From Senimuribacter intestinalis (GTDB taxonomy: Bacteria; Bacillota; Clostridia; Peptostreptococcales; Anaerovoracaceae), in assembly GCA_943192975.1 (NCBI GenBank), contig CALPCJ010000001.1, positions 62,001-126,000 of the forward strand: a stretch of 64,000 nucleotides of DNA, written 5' to 3'. Positions 25,368 to 35,142 of the stretch are shown piece after piece. The notes beneath the pieces are model-generated. The model saw nothing but the letters and a program-made list of their open reading frames with translations. It made no database searches and was not told where the DNA came from. A program made the translations under genes and the position numbers. The first letter of the stretch is position 1. Each line of letters starts with the position of its first letter.

Positions 25368-28097
25368 CTACTGTACTCTATTTTTTCCGTCCATATCGGT
25401 TTTATTTACTTTTACTTTATTATCAGCCTCATCCAGCCCCAGATAAGCCTCTAAGATATCCTTGGCTACCGGCGCTGCATTGGAAGAATAACCGCCGTCG
25501 ATAATCATGACAGCCACCGCAATTTTCGGATTATCAGCAGGCGCCATAGCGATTGTCCAAGCCACATAATCATGAGTCTGCTTATAGGAATTAATCATCG
25601 ACTGAGTAATCTTGTAACCGCTTGCTTCAATCAGCGCATCATCTACCGTGTCCTCTTCTGATGGATAGCGTTCAGAATCCTTTTGCATCATCTCTTCCAT
25701 GGTCTTTTTAACCTTAGACCAGGAAATGTCAGTGCCTGCCGCAGAGTTAAACTGTCCCAAATGATTTTTTACATAATTAACTTCACTTTTCGGCTGAATC
25801 AGCGTCTGGTTCTCAGCTGTACCGGTTTTTCCAGCAACTGCTACAGGAAAATTCCCAAAGAAGCCGGAAAGCGTACCACTGGTGCATACACGACGCATAC
25901 CCTTGATTACTTCGTCTACTGTGCCGTCTTTCAGTTTCAAATCTACCGCTTTATCTTTAACATTAAGCCCTTCGCCTTCTACGCCATAAACCAGACTCGC
26001 CTGATTTCTGACACCATCGTTTCCAAGCGTTGCTACATAGTTTGCCATTGCAAGAGGCGTATAGGCATTATATCCCTGCCCGATTGAGAAGTTGAACTGG
26101 TCGCCTACACCCCACTGCGCCTGAATATAGTAGTCAAACTTGACACGGGAGGCTACCGTTTCAATTTGACTCTCTTTTACATCAGTATGCGCTTTCAAAA
26201 GCTCAATCAAATCTCCATACTCCGGATTGTCCTCTGTCCAGTCCGCAATAGTGCTCAGGTTCTCCACCAGCTTGTCGTAGTCGTTCACCACCGACTTCGG
26301 GAAGAAAGTATTTCTGTTATTGTACAGATAATCTCTGATTCCCACTTTCGTGTTGTCTATTTTCATCTGAGACGTCGGCGTTTCTGCTACAACCTCGTCA
26401 ATTTCAATACCGGTCTTGACACCCAGACCGAATTTCTTTGCAGTATCCATCAAATCTTCCACGGTCATGGTATAGCCTAAAGAAGCACCTGAATCCCAGT
26501 CCTTACCGGTAGCAATATTATAAAAATAGGTGTTGCAGGAGTTTCCAATACCCCATTCCAAATTCTGGCTGCCATGTCTGCCTCCGTAATCATTCCATGC
26601 GGAGCAACCCCATTCTCTATCACCATATTCAATCATACCGTCATCGTAAATGCTTCGGTTAGGATCCAGTCCTGCTTCCAGAGCTGCCACCGCCGTAATA
26701 GGTTTAAAGGTAGATCCGGGCTGAATCGCTGCCTTCGTTGCATTGTTATATAGCGGGGCAGGAGAAAACGGATCTCTCGGATTTTCCTGCTGCACTGAAT
26801 CCCAGGCTCTATCAGAAATGCCATTAGCAAAAATATTCGGATTGTAGGTCGGATAACTTGCCATAGCAAGAACATCACCTGTCTCTGCATCGATTGCAAC
26901 TGCCGCACCGCTCTTTCCCGCAGCCGCCTTGGCAAGAGATTTTTCTGCAGCCTTTTGCAGGCGCAAATCGATAGTCAAATATACATCAGAACCTTTTTTC
27001 GGCTCGCTGGTGCTGATAGTCTCCACGTATTCACCCGCACTGTTTACACGAATCTGGGTCGTGCCAGGTGTGCCGTGAAGCTTTTCTTCCAGCGCCGCTT
27101 CTATACCGTCTTTTCCAACAAGATCACTGGAACTGTACCCACGCTCATCTACATAGTACGCTGTCTCACTTTCGGAAATCGCACCTAAATAACCAAGAAT
27201 ATGACACGCCGTATTTTTGTTAGGATAAACGCGCTCGCTTTCTGATGCAACTTCCACGCCGGGAATGCCAGATTCTTCAATATGTGCAATGGTTTTAGTA
27301 CTGATATCCGACGCAACTTTAATCGGCAAATATCGAGTAAAACCATTGGTCGCAACTTCGTTTCGAATAATAAAAATCTTCCGTGCCTCCTTATCTGAAA
27401 GCTCCGGATCAATATCGTACTTCTTGCGAAGCGCTGCAAAGCATTCCTCTGCAGTCATCTTGCCGTTAAATTCATCTTCATAGGAACTGAATTTTCCAAA
27501 GAAAAGTTCCAAGGACTGGTCATAGGTATAGACCATCTTATCCTCGTTGATTGGAATATTCAGGTTGTATTTTTCTTCCAGCATCGCCATAGAAGCAAAT
27601 CTCGCCTCCTGGCTGTCATCCAGATTGTATCTGCTGCAAAGTCTGCTGAACGCCTCTGCCGCAGTCAGATTTGTATCAAAGCCCTGCTTTGACAGCCATT
27701 TTTTAATCTGCTGTTTATAAGTGTAATAAAATTTTCCGCTGCTGTTGATTTTAATCGGAAAGTTGTCCGTATACTTATCGCCGTTTTTAATCAGCGTGTT
27801 TATCAGTTCCAATGCAGAACTGTTAATTTCTTCTGTAGACAAAGCGCTGACATTAAAATTCACGGTAAATACCTGCTTATTGATAGCGATCGCTTCGCCG
27901 TTTCTGTCGTAAATATTCCCCCGTGGCGCAGAAGTACTGATGGTCTTCGTATTCTGGTCTGAAGCCTTGGAAGTCCACTGTTCATGCTGCAAAATTGTTA
28001 CCATGAACAAGCGAAAAGACAAAATCACCATCAGAACAATGAGTACCACTACAATCTGCTGATACCTTGCATGCGCCTGTTTTAACCCTTTATTCAT
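25368..28097 (-). CDS. mrdA: Elongation-specific class B penicillin-binding protein (PBP2/MrdA)
   Basis: 909 aa, larger than the usual 650-720. Membrane anchor at residues 13-35, PBP dimerisation domain (APRGNIYDRNGEAIAINK), a long insertion around 100-230 with two similar stretches (SRLCSRYNLDDSQEARFAS and AALRKKYDIDPELSDKEA), then the transpeptidase: SxxK in PGSTFKPITAV, SxN in GNSCNTYFYNIA, and KTGTAENQ. Crosslinks side-wall peptidoglycan with RodA, guided by MreB. ATG 28097 overlaps the mreD stop by 4 bp. The doubled YNLDD/YDIDP stretch is the odd part. Confidence 0.94.
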   Translation of the reverse strand: MNKGLKQAHARYQQIVVVLIVLMVILSFRLFMVTILQHEQWTSKASDQNTKTISTSAPRGNIYDRNGEAIAINKQVFTVNFNVSALSTEEINSSALELINTLIKNGDKYTDNFPIKINSSGKFYYTYKQQIKKWLSKQGFDTNLTAAEAFSRLCSRYNLDDSQEARFASMAMLEEKYNLNIPINEDKMVYTYDQSLELFFGKFSSYEDEFNGKMTAEECFAALRKKYDIDPELSDKEARKIFIIRNEVATNGFTRYLPIKVASDISTKTIAHIEESGIPGVEVASESERVYPNKNTACHILGYLGAISESETAYYVDERGYSSSDLVGKDGIEAALEEKLHGTPGTTQIRVNSAGEYVETISTSEPKKGSDVYLTIDLRLQKAAEKSLAKAAAGKSGAAVAIDAETGDVLAMASYPTYNPNIFANGISDRAWDSVQQENPRDPFSPAPLYNNATKAAIQPGSTFKPITAVAALEAGLDPNRSIYDDGMIEYGDREWGCSAWNDYGGRHGSQNLEWGIGNSCNTYFYNIATGKDWDSGASLGYTMTVEDLMDTAKKFGLGVKTGIEIDEVVAETPTSQMKIDNTKVGIRDYLYNNRNTFFPKSVVNDYDKLVENLSTIADWTEDNPEYGDLIELLKAHTDVKESQIETVASRVKFDYYIQAQWGVGDQFNFSIGQGYNAYTPLAMANYVATLGNDGVRNQASLVYGVEGEGLNVKDKAVDLKLKDGTVDEVIKGMRRVCTSGTLSGFFGNFPVAVAGKTGTAENQTLIQPKSEVNYVKNHLGQFNSAAGTDISWSKVKKTMEEMMQKDSERYPSEEDTVDDALIEASGYKITQSMINSYKQTHDYVAWTIAMAPADNPKIAVAVMIIDGGYSSNAAPVAKDILEAYLGLDEADNKVKVNKTDMDGKNRVQ

Positions 28098-28594
28098 TTA
28101 AAATACCTATCTCTTCTGTGTTTTTTTACCCTTTTAATGAGAGGCAAATACAGTACTGCTGCAACCAGACAGTTAAATAAAAGCTGCCAAGGCACGGTTT
28201 TCATCGCATAGCCGTAGCTGTACGGACTTCCCAGTACAAAATAAATGCCCCAGTACACTGATGTATACAGCCAAGTAGAAAACAGCATTGTAATCAGTGC
28301 ATTAAAAAAATTTTCTATATTTACAAACTCTCGCAGCACTAAAACTGCAATGCCCGTCACGACCAGTGCGGTAACGCCCGGTCCTATATAAATGCCGAAT
28401 ACTATGTCGTGGAGCAGCCCGAAAACAAATCCGCAGAGAATGCCCGGAAGAGTCTCATCGTACAAAAACGTCAGCACTACCGTCAGACATAGAAGCAGAT
28501 TCACATTGTTCCCAAAGGCAGGAATCAAATCCTGCAGAAAAGGTTTCAGGAAAAATGCCGCTATATATAGAAGGAATCCCTGCCGATACTTCAT
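28094..28594 (-). CDS. mreD: Rod shape-determining protein MreD
   Basis: 166 aa membrane protein with five or six segments; family pattern LLCLTVVLTFLYDETLPGILCGFVFGLLHDIVFG. Partner of MreC and RodA/PBP2 in the elongation complex. Overlaps mreC and mrdA by 4 bp each, so the three are translationally coupled. Confidence 0.92.
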   Translation of the reverse strand: MKYRQGFLLYIAAFFLKPFLQDLIPAFGNNVNLLLCLTVVLTFLYDETLPGILCGFVFGLLHDIVFGIYIGPGVTALVVTGIAVLVLREFVNIENFFNALITMLFSTWLYTSVYWGIYFVLGSPYSYGYAMKTVPWQLLFNCLVAAVLYLPLIKRVKKHRRDRYFK

Positions 28595-29409
28595 AGAATC
28601 ACCGCAACTTTCTGCAAAGATTTAAAGTCAACAGAGGACTTGATGTCCACCTTCTGCAGCTGTTCATCGCTATCGTATCTTACCTTGGTAATTCTGCCAA
28701 TTTCAATGCCGGCAGGAAACAGTCCCATACCGCTTGTTACCAGACGGTCGCCTTCTTCCACCTTGGCATTGCTGTCCAGCATAAAACCGCTGAGTGTTCC
28801 GTCAGAAGAACCCTCCACCACACCAATCAGCTTCAGATTGCCTGAAACTTTAAAGGTAATGCGGCTGGATTCATCGATCATGGATATTACCTTCGCCCAG
28901 CCTTTACCCGCTGAATGCACCTTGCCTACAAGTCCTTCACCGCAGATAACAATACTATCCGGCGAAACCCCGCTTTCAGTTCCCACATTGATGGTAAAAA
29001 TATTCATCCAGTTGGCACCATCCATGGATACTACATCTGCCGACACGATATCTCCGCTTCCGCTAATGCCCTTGAAATTCAAAACTTTAGACAAAGTCTT
29101 CAACTCTTTGAGCTCATTGGCAGAAAGGGTCAGCCCCGTTACCTGCTCTTTTAGCTTTTGATTTTCTTCCTTCAGCGCTTCATTTTCCTTCTGAAGCTGC
29201 TGATAGGAGAAAATTCCGGAAACGTTGTCGGAAATCCCCCCTGCTACAGCCGTAACAGGCCGCTCAATGGCTGTATAAATACGATTGAATACTCCCGTTA
29301 CGATATTGCCACTTCCTCCGGCAGCCACAGAGCCTGCCAGAAACAGCAGACTAAGCAGAATCACTGCCAAAAGAAAACTGATTAACTTGTGATTTTTAAT
29401 CCACTTCAT
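28591..29409 (-). CDS. mreC: Rod shape-determining protein MreC
   Basis: 272 aa. One N-terminal membrane segment (residues 9-31), a coiled coil (YQQLQKENEALKEENQKLKEQVTGL, about 72-96), then the MreC beta barrels (VVSMDGANWMNIFTINVGTESGVSPDSIVI; GDRLVTSGMGLFPAGIEIGRI). Extracytoplasmic scaffold of the elongasome. Thirteen bases after mreB. Confidence 0.96.
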   Translation of the reverse strand: MKWIKNHKLISFLLAVILLSLLFLAGSVAAGGSGNIVTGVFNRIYTAIERPVTAVAGGISDNVSGIFSYQQLQKENEALKEENQKLKEQVTGLTLSANELKELKTLSKVLNFKGISGSGDIVSADVVSMDGANWMNIFTINVGTESGVSPDSIVICGEGLVGKVHSAGKGWAKVISMIDESSRITFKVSGNLKLIGVVEGSSDGTLSGFMLDSNAKVEEGDRLVTSGMGLFPAGIEIGRITKVRYDSDEQLQKVDIKSSVDFKSLQKVAVIL

Positions 29410-29421
29410 ACCCTATCTATC

Positions 29422-30465
29422 CTATCTTCTATTAATGCTAGTCGCATAGATTTTCAGTTTTTCGATATTGTTCAGACTCATGCCTGTACCCATCGCCACT
29501 GCTTCAAAGGCATTTTCGGCTATATTCGCCTTCACGCCAGTTCTCTTTTCAATCATTTGATCCAAATTGTGAATCATACCGCCGCCTCCGGAAAGAAGCA
29601 TGCCGTTCGCCGCAATATCTGCCGCAATTTCAGGCGGAGCCTTCTCAATAGTAGCTTTTACACCATCGACAATAATATCCACAGATTCCTGCAGCGCCAT
29701 CATAATATCTCTGTTGCTTACCTCCAGAATCTTTGGAAGACCGGAGATGATATCTCTGCCGCTGGCATTAACAGTGGTAATAATCTCATCACCGTTTTCA
29801 TCAAGATCAAGACATGCTGCTCCCACCTGAATCTTCAGGTACTCAGCCGTCTTTTCACCAATCAGCAGTGCATGTCTTTTTCTCATGTACTGAATGATTG
29901 CGTCGTTAAACTTATCTCCCGCATGGCGAATAGAGGAACTTGCTACTATGCCGCCTAGCGCAATAATGGCGATATCCGTCGTACCGCCGCCAATATCAGC
30001 AATCATACAAGCAGTAGAACTGTCCACATCAAGACCTGCTCCAATTGCAGCTGCCATCGGTTCTTCTAAAATATATACTTCGGAAGCGCCCATATTTCTG
30101 ACAGTCTCTTCTACCGCTCTCTTCTCTACCTCAGTGACACCGCTCGGCACACCGACTACCACACGGAAATTCTTTACCTTATTGGTTGCCGCAGCCTTTT
30201 CAATGAAAGCTTTTAGCATATCTGCAGTTCTGTCAAAATCAGAAATAACGCCGTCTTCAAGGGGTCTGATAACACTGATGTTAGCTGGCGCCTTGCCAAT
30301 CATGTCCTTTGCCTGTGAGCCTACCGCAAGGGTAACGCCCCTTCTGTTATCCATCGCAATGACGGATGGTTCGTTAAGCACAATTCCCTTGTCCTTGATG
30401 TAAATCAAGGTGTTGGCAGTTCCTAAGTCGATTCCCATATCTTTTGCCGAAAATAAGTTAAACAT
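29422..30465 (-). CDS. mreB: Actin-like rod shape protein MreB
   Basis: 347 aa, GGAGGT ahead of ATG 30465. Actin ATPase motifs: phosphate-1 GIDLGTANTLIY, connect-1 VVVGVPSGVTEVEKRAV, phosphate-2 MIADIGGGTTDIAI, adenosine LLSGGGGMIHNLD. N-terminal MFNLF may be the membrane-binding amphipathic end. Cytoplasmic filaments steer side-wall synthesis. Confidence 0.98.
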   Translation of the reverse strand: MFNLFSAKDMGIDLGTANTLIYIKDKGIVLNEPSVIAMDNRRGVTLAVGSQAKDMIGKAPANISVIRPLEDGVISDFDRTADMLKAFIEKAAATNKVKNFRVVVGVPSGVTEVEKRAVEETVRNMGASEVYILEEPMAAAIGAGLDVDSSTACMIADIGGGTTDIAIIALGGIVASSSIRHAGDKFNDAIIQYMRKRHALLIGEKTAEYLKIQVGAACLDLDENGDEIITTVNASGRDIISGLPKILEVSNRDIMMALQESVDIIVDGVKATIEKAPPEIAADIAANGMLLSGGGGMIHNLDQMIEKRTGVKANIAENAFEAVAMGTGMSLNNIEKLKIYATSINRR

Positions 30466-30493
30466 TCTGTTACCTCCAAAAATTCTATCACGT

Positions 30494-31174
30494 TTACTCC
30501 ATCAATCCCATTGCTCCCATACTTGCATACCTGCCATCACCAATAATGACATGATCAAGAACCCGAATTCCAAGAAGCTTTCCTGCTTCTGTCAGTCGCT
30601 TCGTAGTTTCAATATCTTCGCCGCTGGGTGTCGGATCCCCGCTGGGATGATTGTGGATAAAGATTACAGCAGCAGCGCTCTTTCTAATTGCCAGCTGGAA
30701 AACTTCTCTCGGGTGGATGATGGTGCTTGACAATTCACCCACAGACACGGAATCAACAGCAATGATTTCGCTTTTTGTGTTGACCAGTACAGATTTGAAA
30801 TGTTCCTTTTTCCGATATCTAAGTTCTTCCATAAAAAGCTTAGCAACATCCTCAGAACCTGTAATAGTACTGCGCTCTTTTGGCATACTTGCCGCAATAC
30901 GCTTACCAAGTTCTATGGCTCCCAAGATACTGCACGCTTTGGAAGGTCCGATACCATCAATCTGCAGAAGATCTTCCAGCGTACATCCACCTAAATCACA
31001 GATGCCGCCGGGAAATGCTGAAAGCACATCTTCTCCCAGACCAATTGCTGACTTGTTTTTGGTGCCTGTATGAAGAATCAGCGCAATCAGCTCCGCACTG
31101 GACAGCTTGTCTATGCCGATACTGCAGGCTTTTTCTACAGGTCTTTCATTCTCGGGCAATAATTTTATTTGCAT
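30494..31174 (-). CDS. radC: RadC/YeeS-type JAB-domain protein
   Basis: 226 aa, GAGAGGATATG ahead of ATG 31174. N-terminal helix-hairpin-helix (LLQIDGIGPSKACSILGAIELGKR) and a C-terminal JAB/MPN domain with the metal motif HNHPSGDPTPSGED (near 174-187). Despite the name, a role in DNA repair is unproven. Gene order radC-mreBCD is widespread in Firmicutes. Confidence 0.93.
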   Translation of the reverse strand: MQIKLLPENERPVEKACSIGIDKLSSAELIALILHTGTKNKSAIGLGEDVLSAFPGGICDLGGCTLEDLLQIDGIGPSKACSILGAIELGKRIAASMPKERSTITGSEDVAKLFMEELRYRKKEHFKSVLVNTKSEIIAVDSVSVGELSSTIIHPREVFQLAIRKSAAAVIFIHNHPSGDPTPSGEDIETTKRLTEAGKLLGIRVLDHVIIGDGRYASMGAMGLME

Positions 31175-31355
31175 ATCATATCCTCTCTATGCTGATAAAA
31201 TCTGCCGTAACAATTTCCATTCCATTTTAAATTAATCGCAAAATATCATTATGAATTATATCATTATTTGTCAGTCCTTACAAGCAAAAGCCCTTATATT
31301 TTTGTGAAAGGCGGGCAAAATATTTACTGAGATAACGTGATGAGGAGGTTTTATT

Positions 31356-31520
31356 ATGAGTCATTGTTGTAATCAGAAAATCAACTGCACTGTAACGCAG
31401 TGCAAGCACATCGCAGGTGATGGCACCCACTGCTCTCTGGAAGCAATCACCGTCGGCACTCACGAGGCAAATCCGACCCAGTGCCAGTGCACAGACTGCA
31501 TGTCCTTCCAGGTAAAATAA
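31356..31520 (+). CDS. Small DUF1540 cysteine-rich protein
   Basis: 54 aa, ATG 31356 behind GAGGAGG, stop TAA 31518. The sequence begins MSHCCNQKINCTVTQCKHI and ends CQCTDCMSFQVK; eight cysteines plus histidines (CxxxxC-x-H, then CxCxDC) match the DUF1540 domain, probably a metal-binding knuckle. Members are common in spore formers and uncharacterised. Followed 100 bp later by sigK on the same strand, so possibly co-regulated during sporulation. Confidence 0.85.
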   Translation: MSHCCNQKINCTVTQCKHIAGDGTHCSLEAITVGTHEANPTQCQCTDCMSFQVK

Positions 31521-31619
31521 GCGCGGCGTCTAAATTTAGAACCATGCCTATTTCAAGGTAGTCATGCACTTTGCCCTCTCTTTTCGCATATAGTTTTATT
31601 CGAAGAGGGGGTTACATAT

Positions 31620-32246
31620 ATGAGCAGTTCCTTTCCACTGCCACTTTCAGAAAATGAAGAGAAAATGTACGTTGAAATGATGGAAGCTGGCGACCCCTTG
31701 GCGAAAGACGTTTTAATCGAAAGAAATCTTCGTCTGGTCGCCCATATTGCCAGAAAATATACAGGCGCCAATACCCCTTTAGAAGATTTAATTTCCATTG
31801 GATCTATTGGGCTGATAAAAGCAATCAATACCTACACCAGCAAAAAGGCCGCAAGACTTGCCACCTATGCGGCAAGATGTATCGAAAATGAAATTCTGAT
31901 GAACATCCGGGCATCAAAGAAAAACAAACAGGAAGTCTCCATCAGTCTTCCCATCGGCACGGATAAAGACGGAAACGAAATCAGTCTCAATGACATCTTA
32001 GGCACAGATCCCGATGAAATTGTTGACAATCTAAATCTGAAATTTCAAATCAAGGAACTTTACGAAATCATAGAAAAAGTGCTGACACCCAGAGAAAAGG
32101 AAATCATCTGTCTTCGCTACGGACTTTCGGGAAGAGAGGCAAAAACTCAGAGGGAAATCGCATCTTCTATGAATATCAGCCGTTCCTATGTTTCCAGAAT
32201 CGAAAAGCGTGCGCTGGAAAAGCTGCGAGACGGATTTCATCAGTAG
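31620..32246 (+). CDS. sigK: Late mother-cell sigma factor, SigK type, without pro-sequence
   Basis: 208 aa, GAGGGGG ahead of ATG 31620. Region 2 LVAHIARKYTGANTPLEDLISIGSIGLIKAINTYTSKKAARLATYAARCIENEILMNIRASKK and region 4 LTPREKEIICLRYGLSGREAKTQREIASSMNISRSYVSRIEKRALEKL fit sigma-K, with the DKDGNEISL block between. The Bacillus protein has about 20 more residues at its N-terminus, the inhibitory pro-sequence; here the chain begins at FPLPLSENEEK, so no SpoIVFB processing is needed, as in Clostridioides difficile. No skin element interrupts it. CATATAGT at 31587-31594 resembles a sigma-E -10 box but lacks a good -35. sigE is the alternative identity, less likely. Confidence 0.85.
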   Translation: MSSSFPLPLSENEEKMYVEMMEAGDPLAKDVLIERNLRLVAHIARKYTGANTPLEDLISIGSIGLIKAINTYTSKKAARLATYAARCIENEILMNIRASKKNKQEVSISLPIGTDKDGNEISLNDILGTDPDEIVDNLNLKFQIKELYEIIEKVLTPREKEIICLRYGLSGREAKTQREIASSMNISRSYVSRIEKRALEKLRDGFHQ

Positions 32247-33826
32247 AGAAAATTTACAATCTCTTCAAAGACAGGAAGTGCTGAACGGCTTCCTGTCTTT
32301 CCATTTTCAGCAATTATAGTCACTGTATATTCAGGGTTCTCCGCAGGAAAATATCCTGTAAACCAGCCATGCACTGTATAACTTTCATCTGACCCCGCCT
32401 CGGCAGAACCGGTTTTTCCTGCAGATTTCCTATGCAGACTTGCACTGGAAGCCGTTCCCTTTTCACAGACCGCCTCCATCATGTGGGCAATCTCCTTGGC
32501 AGTCACTTCAGTCATTACTCTAGTTCCCTCCGGTGACTGGCCTTCCATACTCATAACAAGAGTTGCCTGATAATCCACTCCGCCAGAGGCGATAATATTG
32601 GTCATTTTTGCGATTTGCACCGGTGTAACCAAGAGACTTCCCTGACCAATGGCAAAATTTGATAGCCCTCTATCCCTTCTCTCGCTTTCCTCCGGAAAAG
32701 TTCCAGACTCTTCATCAGGAAAGCCGGAAATGACAGTCTTTCCAAGACCCATCCGCTGTGCCATCTCAACAATGGTCTCGGATCCAGTCTTTTCTGCTAA
32801 ATGGGCAAAAAAGCCGTTGCAGGACAGCGCAAAAGCTTCTTCAAAATCCACTTCCCCATGTCCGCTCGGATGATCATCGCAAATCAGTGTTACACCGTTA
32901 ACTTCTGTCTTTCCAGTGCAATTATATGTTTCCGTCAAATCAACTGCACCGCTTTCAAGAGCAGCGGCAGCCACTATAATTTTAAACACTGAACCTGGCG
33001 GATATACTCCCTGCACCGCTTTGTTGACAAGCTCTCCCTGTCCGGAGTTAAGGTAATTCTCCACCTGATTGGGATTAAACCCCGGCGTACTGGCCATTGC
33101 CAAAATCTGTCCTGATCCCGGTTTCATCACCACTACCGCACCAGAAATTTCTTTTTCTTTCAAAATTTCTTCAATTTTCTTTTGCAGACTGCTGTCGACA
33201 GTTGTTACCACTGCTGCCGGATCAATCACAGTGCAGTCCTGGCTCTGACTTACTCCAATTCCAGGAACCGGTGCCCCTATGCCATTGCCTACCATCAGAA
33301 GCTTTGCAGAAGAAGCAGAGAGACGATATTGGAACATTTTTTCAAGACCAGCTGCACCGGTTCTATCCTCCCCACTGAGATAGCCGATTAAGTGAGCAGC
33401 AGTCTGCGTATCTTCATACCTGCTTCCAAGGCAGAATCCATAAGCGCCATAGCGGGTAAGCAGCGTTTCATTCACCTCTTCATCGTACACGTCAGTCTTA
33501 TATACCGTATAACCCTCCCCTTTGGAGCCTGCCACTTCTGCCTGCACCTTCCTCATCAAAAGAGTAAATCCCGCGTCGCACCTTTCTTCCGCCACGAGAT
33601 AATAATAACTGCATCCGCTGTCTGTAAGGGGAAGCATATTCCTGTCATAAATGGTGCCGCGATTATTGACAGACTGCACCTTTATAATCTGCTGCCCCAA
33701 AGCGCCTGCCGCCAGTTCCTGCCCGCACAAAATCTGAATATAATACAGCCTGCCAATCAGCGCTAGAAATAAAGCCAATCCTACAATCCCAATGATTCTA
33801 ATCCGCTTTCCATACCGCTTCACCAT
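32240..33826 (-). CDS. Class B penicillin-binding protein (SpoVD/FtsI-like)
   Basis: 528 aa from ATG 33826 (GGGAGGAAGCG ahead; upstream in-frame codons have no site). Membrane anchor residues 9-28, NNRGTIYDRNMLPL, transpeptidase motifs SxxK in YPPGSVFKIIVA, SxN in LSCNGFFAH, and KTGSAEAG. Single-pass, catalytic domain outside. Compact, without PASTA domains. Tail-to-tail with sigK, overlapping it by 7 bp. Position beside sigK suggests a spore-cortex PBP such as SpoVD; a vegetative division role is possible. Confidence 0.82.
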   Translation of the reverse strand: MVKRYGKRIRIIGIVGLALFLALIGRLYYIQILCGQELAAGALGQQIIKVQSVNNRGTIYDRNMLPLTDSGCSYYYLVAEERCDAGFTLLMRKVQAEVAGSKGEGYTVYKTDVYDEEVNETLLTRYGAYGFCLGSRYEDTQTAAHLIGYLSGEDRTGAAGLEKMFQYRLSASSAKLLMVGNGIGAPVPGIGVSQSQDCTVIDPAAVVTTVDSSLQKKIEEILKEKEISGAVVVMKPGSGQILAMASTPGFNPNQVENYLNSGQGELVNKAVQGVYPPGSVFKIIVAAAALESGAVDLTETYNCTGKTEVNGVTLICDDHPSGHGEVDFEEAFALSCNGFFAHLAEKTGSETIVEMAQRMGLGKTVISGFPDEESGTFPEESERRDRGLSNFAIGQGSLLVTPVQIAKMTNIIASGGVDYQATLVMSMEGQSPEGTRVMTEVTAKEIAHMMEAVCEKGTASSASLHRKSAGKTGSAEAGSDESYTVHGWFTGYFPAENPEYTVTIIAENGKTGSRSALPVFEEIVNFLY

Positions 33827-33900
33827 GTCGCTTCCTCCCATAAAAAAGACTTTGCAGATAGTTTTTCCGCAAAGTCTCTCGTTATACATTTTCAAGTGTT

Positions 33901-35142
33901 TTAAATGCGATGCATGAACAGACCGCTCCCAAGCTTCGGCTCAAACCAAGTGGATTTCGGAGGCATAATTTGACCACAATCAGCAATATGCATCAGCTCT
34001 GCCATAGTCACCGGATATACAGCAAATGCCAGCTTCATATCACTGTCCGCACGGCGTTTCAGTTCCTCAAGTCCTCTGATTCCTCCGATAAAGTCAATTC
34101 GCTTGTCTGTACGCGGATCAGAAATTCCAAGGATTGGTCCAAGGAGATGATTCTGCAAAATAGAAACATCCAGCGCACCAATTACATCGTCCGGCACCAG
34201 CTCATCTTTCGCCCGCAGTTCATACCACGTGCCACTCAAATACATAGAAAACTCGTGAATATGCTGCGGTCTATAGCTCTCCGCACCCTTTTCTATAATC
34301 ACAAAACCTGCTTCTTCAATTTTCTGAAGAAGTTCTTTCTCTGTATAACCGTTTAAGTCTTTTACGACTCTATTATAGTCAAAGATTTTCAGCTGACTGT
34401 CCGGAAAAATCACCGCCATGAAGTAATTGAATTCCTCTTCACCAGTATAATTAGGACAATCCTGCCGCCGCTTCATTCCAACCTTGTAAGCAGATGCACT
34501 TCTATGGTGTCCGTCAGCGATGTAAAGGGCAGGTACCTCTTCAAAGGCTTCGCAAAGTTTTGCTATCACAACTTCTTCCTCAACAACCCAAAGTGCATGT
34601 CCAATACCTTCTGCCGTTGTCAAATCGTACACCGGTTCATGGCTTTTCGTATAACCATCGATTACAGCATCAATGTCGCTGCTGTCCCTATAAGTCAAAA
34701 ATATCGGTTCCGTATTGGCGCTGCAGACATCAAAGTGATTAATTCTGTCCTGCTCTTTCTCAACTCTGGTCAGTTCATGCTTCTTGATATCGTTATTTGC
34801 ATAGGCGTCAATACTGCAGCATCCTACGATTCCGGTCTGAAATCTGCCATCCATCTGTTGTCTGTAGATATAAAGGGCAGGCTTTTCTTCCTCTAGCAGC
34901 ACTCCGCTCTTTAGAAATGCCTGGATATTATCTCTGCCTTTTTCGTAAACACTTCTGCTATAGGGATCAATTTCCCCGGGCAAATCAATTTCGGCTCTGC
35001 TGATATGAAGAAAACTGTCCGGATTTCCCTTTGCCATTTCTGCCGCTTCTTCTCTGTTCATTACATCATAAGGAAGTGCAATGACGCGTTCTGCTTTTTC
35101 TTTTGCAGGTCTGACAGCCCGAAAAGGTCTGACAATCGACAT
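33901..35142 (-). CDS. DUF1015 family protein
   Basis: 413 aa. Full-length DUF1015: VRPFRAVRPAKEKAERVIALPYDVMNREEA at the start, ADGHHRSASAYKVG in the middle, and GFIGG-type RIDFIGGIRGLEEL near the end. Function unsettled; the ADGHHR motif suggests a nuclease or a serine-metabolism link proposed for some family members. ATG 35142 overlaps the cmk stop by one base, so it is coupled to cmk. Confidence 0.85.
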   Translation of the reverse strand: MSIVRPFRAVRPAKEKAERVIALPYDVMNREEAAEMAKGNPDSFLHISRAEIDLPGEIDPYSRSVYEKGRDNIQAFLKSGVLLEEEKPALYIYRQQMDGRFQTGIVGCCSIDAYANNDIKKHELTRVEKEQDRINHFDVCSANTEPIFLTYRDSSDIDAVIDGYTKSHEPVYDLTTAEGIGHALWVVEEEVVIAKLCEAFEEVPALYIADGHHRSASAYKVGMKRRQDCPNYTGEEEFNYFMAVIFPDSQLKIFDYNRVVKDLNGYTEKELLQKIEEAGFVIIEKGAESYRPQHIHEFSMYLSGTWYELRAKDELVPDDVIGALDVSILQNHLLGPILGISDPRTDKRIDFIGGIRGLEELKRRADSDMKLAFAVYPVTMAELMHIADCGQIMPPKSTWFEPKLGSGLFMHRI

